Assembly (NCBI GenBank): GCA_027451455.1
Contig: DAIDJI010000354.1
Location: 1-6,180 of the forward strand
Length of the DNA: 6,180 nucleotides
Direction of reading: 5' to 3'
Source of the DNA: Planctomycetales bacterium
GTDB taxonomy: Bacteria > Planctomycetota > Planctomycetia > Isosphaerales > Isosphaeraceae
This document shows positions 5,926 through 6,180 of this stretch, piece by piece. The notes beneath the pieces were generated by a model. That model did not search any database and was not told the origin of the DNA. It was given only the letters and a program-made list of their open reading frames with translations. Position 1 is the first letter of the stretch, and each line of letters starts with the position of its first letter. The translations under genes were made by a program, and so were the position numbers.

Positions 5926-6180
5926 TCGTGGTCCCGGCCCGTCCCGGCGGCCACCGGCGGGGTAGCGACCGTCGCCTGGTCGCGCCAGAGCCACCGGAGC
6001 GTATCGGGTAGGATCGACCGGCCGTGCCGGTCGCTGTGGAAGCCTGGGCCGAAGGCGAACCAGTAATCGTATCCGCGGAAGGCAAGGGCCCGGGCCATCT
6101 GCTGGTTGGCGAGCGGCCAGTTGCCGGCCTCGGTGTCGAGGTCCCGGGACCCGTCCTGGAGGAAGATCCGGATCGGCTTG
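5922..6180 (-). CDS. Esterase, enterochelin-esterase-like alpha/beta hydrolase (C-terminal part only)
   Basis: The window cuts this gene: 85 residues and the TGA stop are present, with the first full codon at 6179. Residues 4-8 (RIFLQ) form a core strand, followed by DG and by D13/D15 in SRDLDTE, the region where the family carries its acidic triad member. FGPGFHSDRHG at 43-53 holds H48 and H52, one of which is the expected catalytic histidine. The end, LPDTLRWLWRD at 57-67, is a hallmark of this esterase group; the last 18 residues are a loose Pro/Ala/Gly-rich tail. The serine nucleophile lies outside the window. Relatives are named after Fes but often sit in carbohydrate-related loci, so ester cleavage on a glycan is as plausible as siderophore hydrolysis. 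It is followed after 136 bases by the MBOAT gene, with a promoter candidate in between, so cotranscription is uncertain. Confidence 0.85.
   Translation of the reverse strand, partial: KPIRIFLQDGSRDLDTEAGNWPLANQQMARALAFRGYDYWFAFGPGFHSDRHGRSILPDTLRWLWRDQATVATPPVAAGTGRDHD

Noticed and set aside
5876..6085. A 69-codon minus-strand frame at the right end
   Set aside because: The neighbouring frame contains the recognisable esterase C-terminus that ends at 5922; this one is its shadow.
1..6180. tRNA, rRNA, CRISPR, insertion sequence or phage genes
   Set aside because: No direct-repeat arrays, transposase motifs, integrase motifs or cloverleaf-like sequences were seen; the few gaps between genes are at most 184 bases.

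Overview
The window is GC-rich, densely coding DNA in which every supported gene lies on the minus strand. Gene content suggests a Planctomycetota-like bacterium: a C-terminal esterase block with the NWPLANQQMA...LPDTLRWLWRD pattern that I associate with planctomycete and verrucomicrobial esterases, an AlgI-type acyltransferase next to an SGNH partner, and consistently high GC. This placement is an inference from recognition, not from a search.

Reading in the direction of transcription (right to left), the window opens inside an enterochelin-esterase-like alpha/beta hydrolase; only its last 85 residues are present (5922-6180). A 136-base gap follows. It carries a good sigma70-type promoter candidate that overlaps the esterase stop codon, and a small stem-loop. 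Next comes a two-gene unit: a 494-residue MBOAT acyltransferase (4301-5785) and a 363-residue membrane-anchored SGNH protein (3207-4298). The second gene starts with GTG two bases after the MBOAT stop. The pair has the architecture of AlgI/AlgJ- and DltB/DltD-type systems, which move acyl groups across the inner membrane onto an extracytoplasmic glycan. The acceptor is not revealed here.

A 184-base gap (3023-3206) contains several dyad-symmetric elements. It is followed by a second two-gene unit: a 584-residue thiamine-diphosphate enzyme of the pyruvate oxidase (PoxB) type (1268-3022) and a 369-residue enolase-superfamily protein with a full mandelate-racemase-type active site (131-1240). The genes are 27 bases apart and share an 11-base Shine-Dalgarno context. 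A hydroxyacid or sugar-acid dehydratase or racemase beside a 2-keto-acid enzyme suggests a short catabolic module of unknown substrate. The last 130 bases hold two hairpins that may end this transcript.

I found no RNA genes, mobile elements, CRISPR arrays or phage-type genes. The most useful observations are the undefined substrate of the PoxB-like/mandelate-racemase-like pair, the compact acylation pair with its own promoter candidate, and the structured gap between the two units. I see nothing that clearly amounts to a new defence or mobile system.
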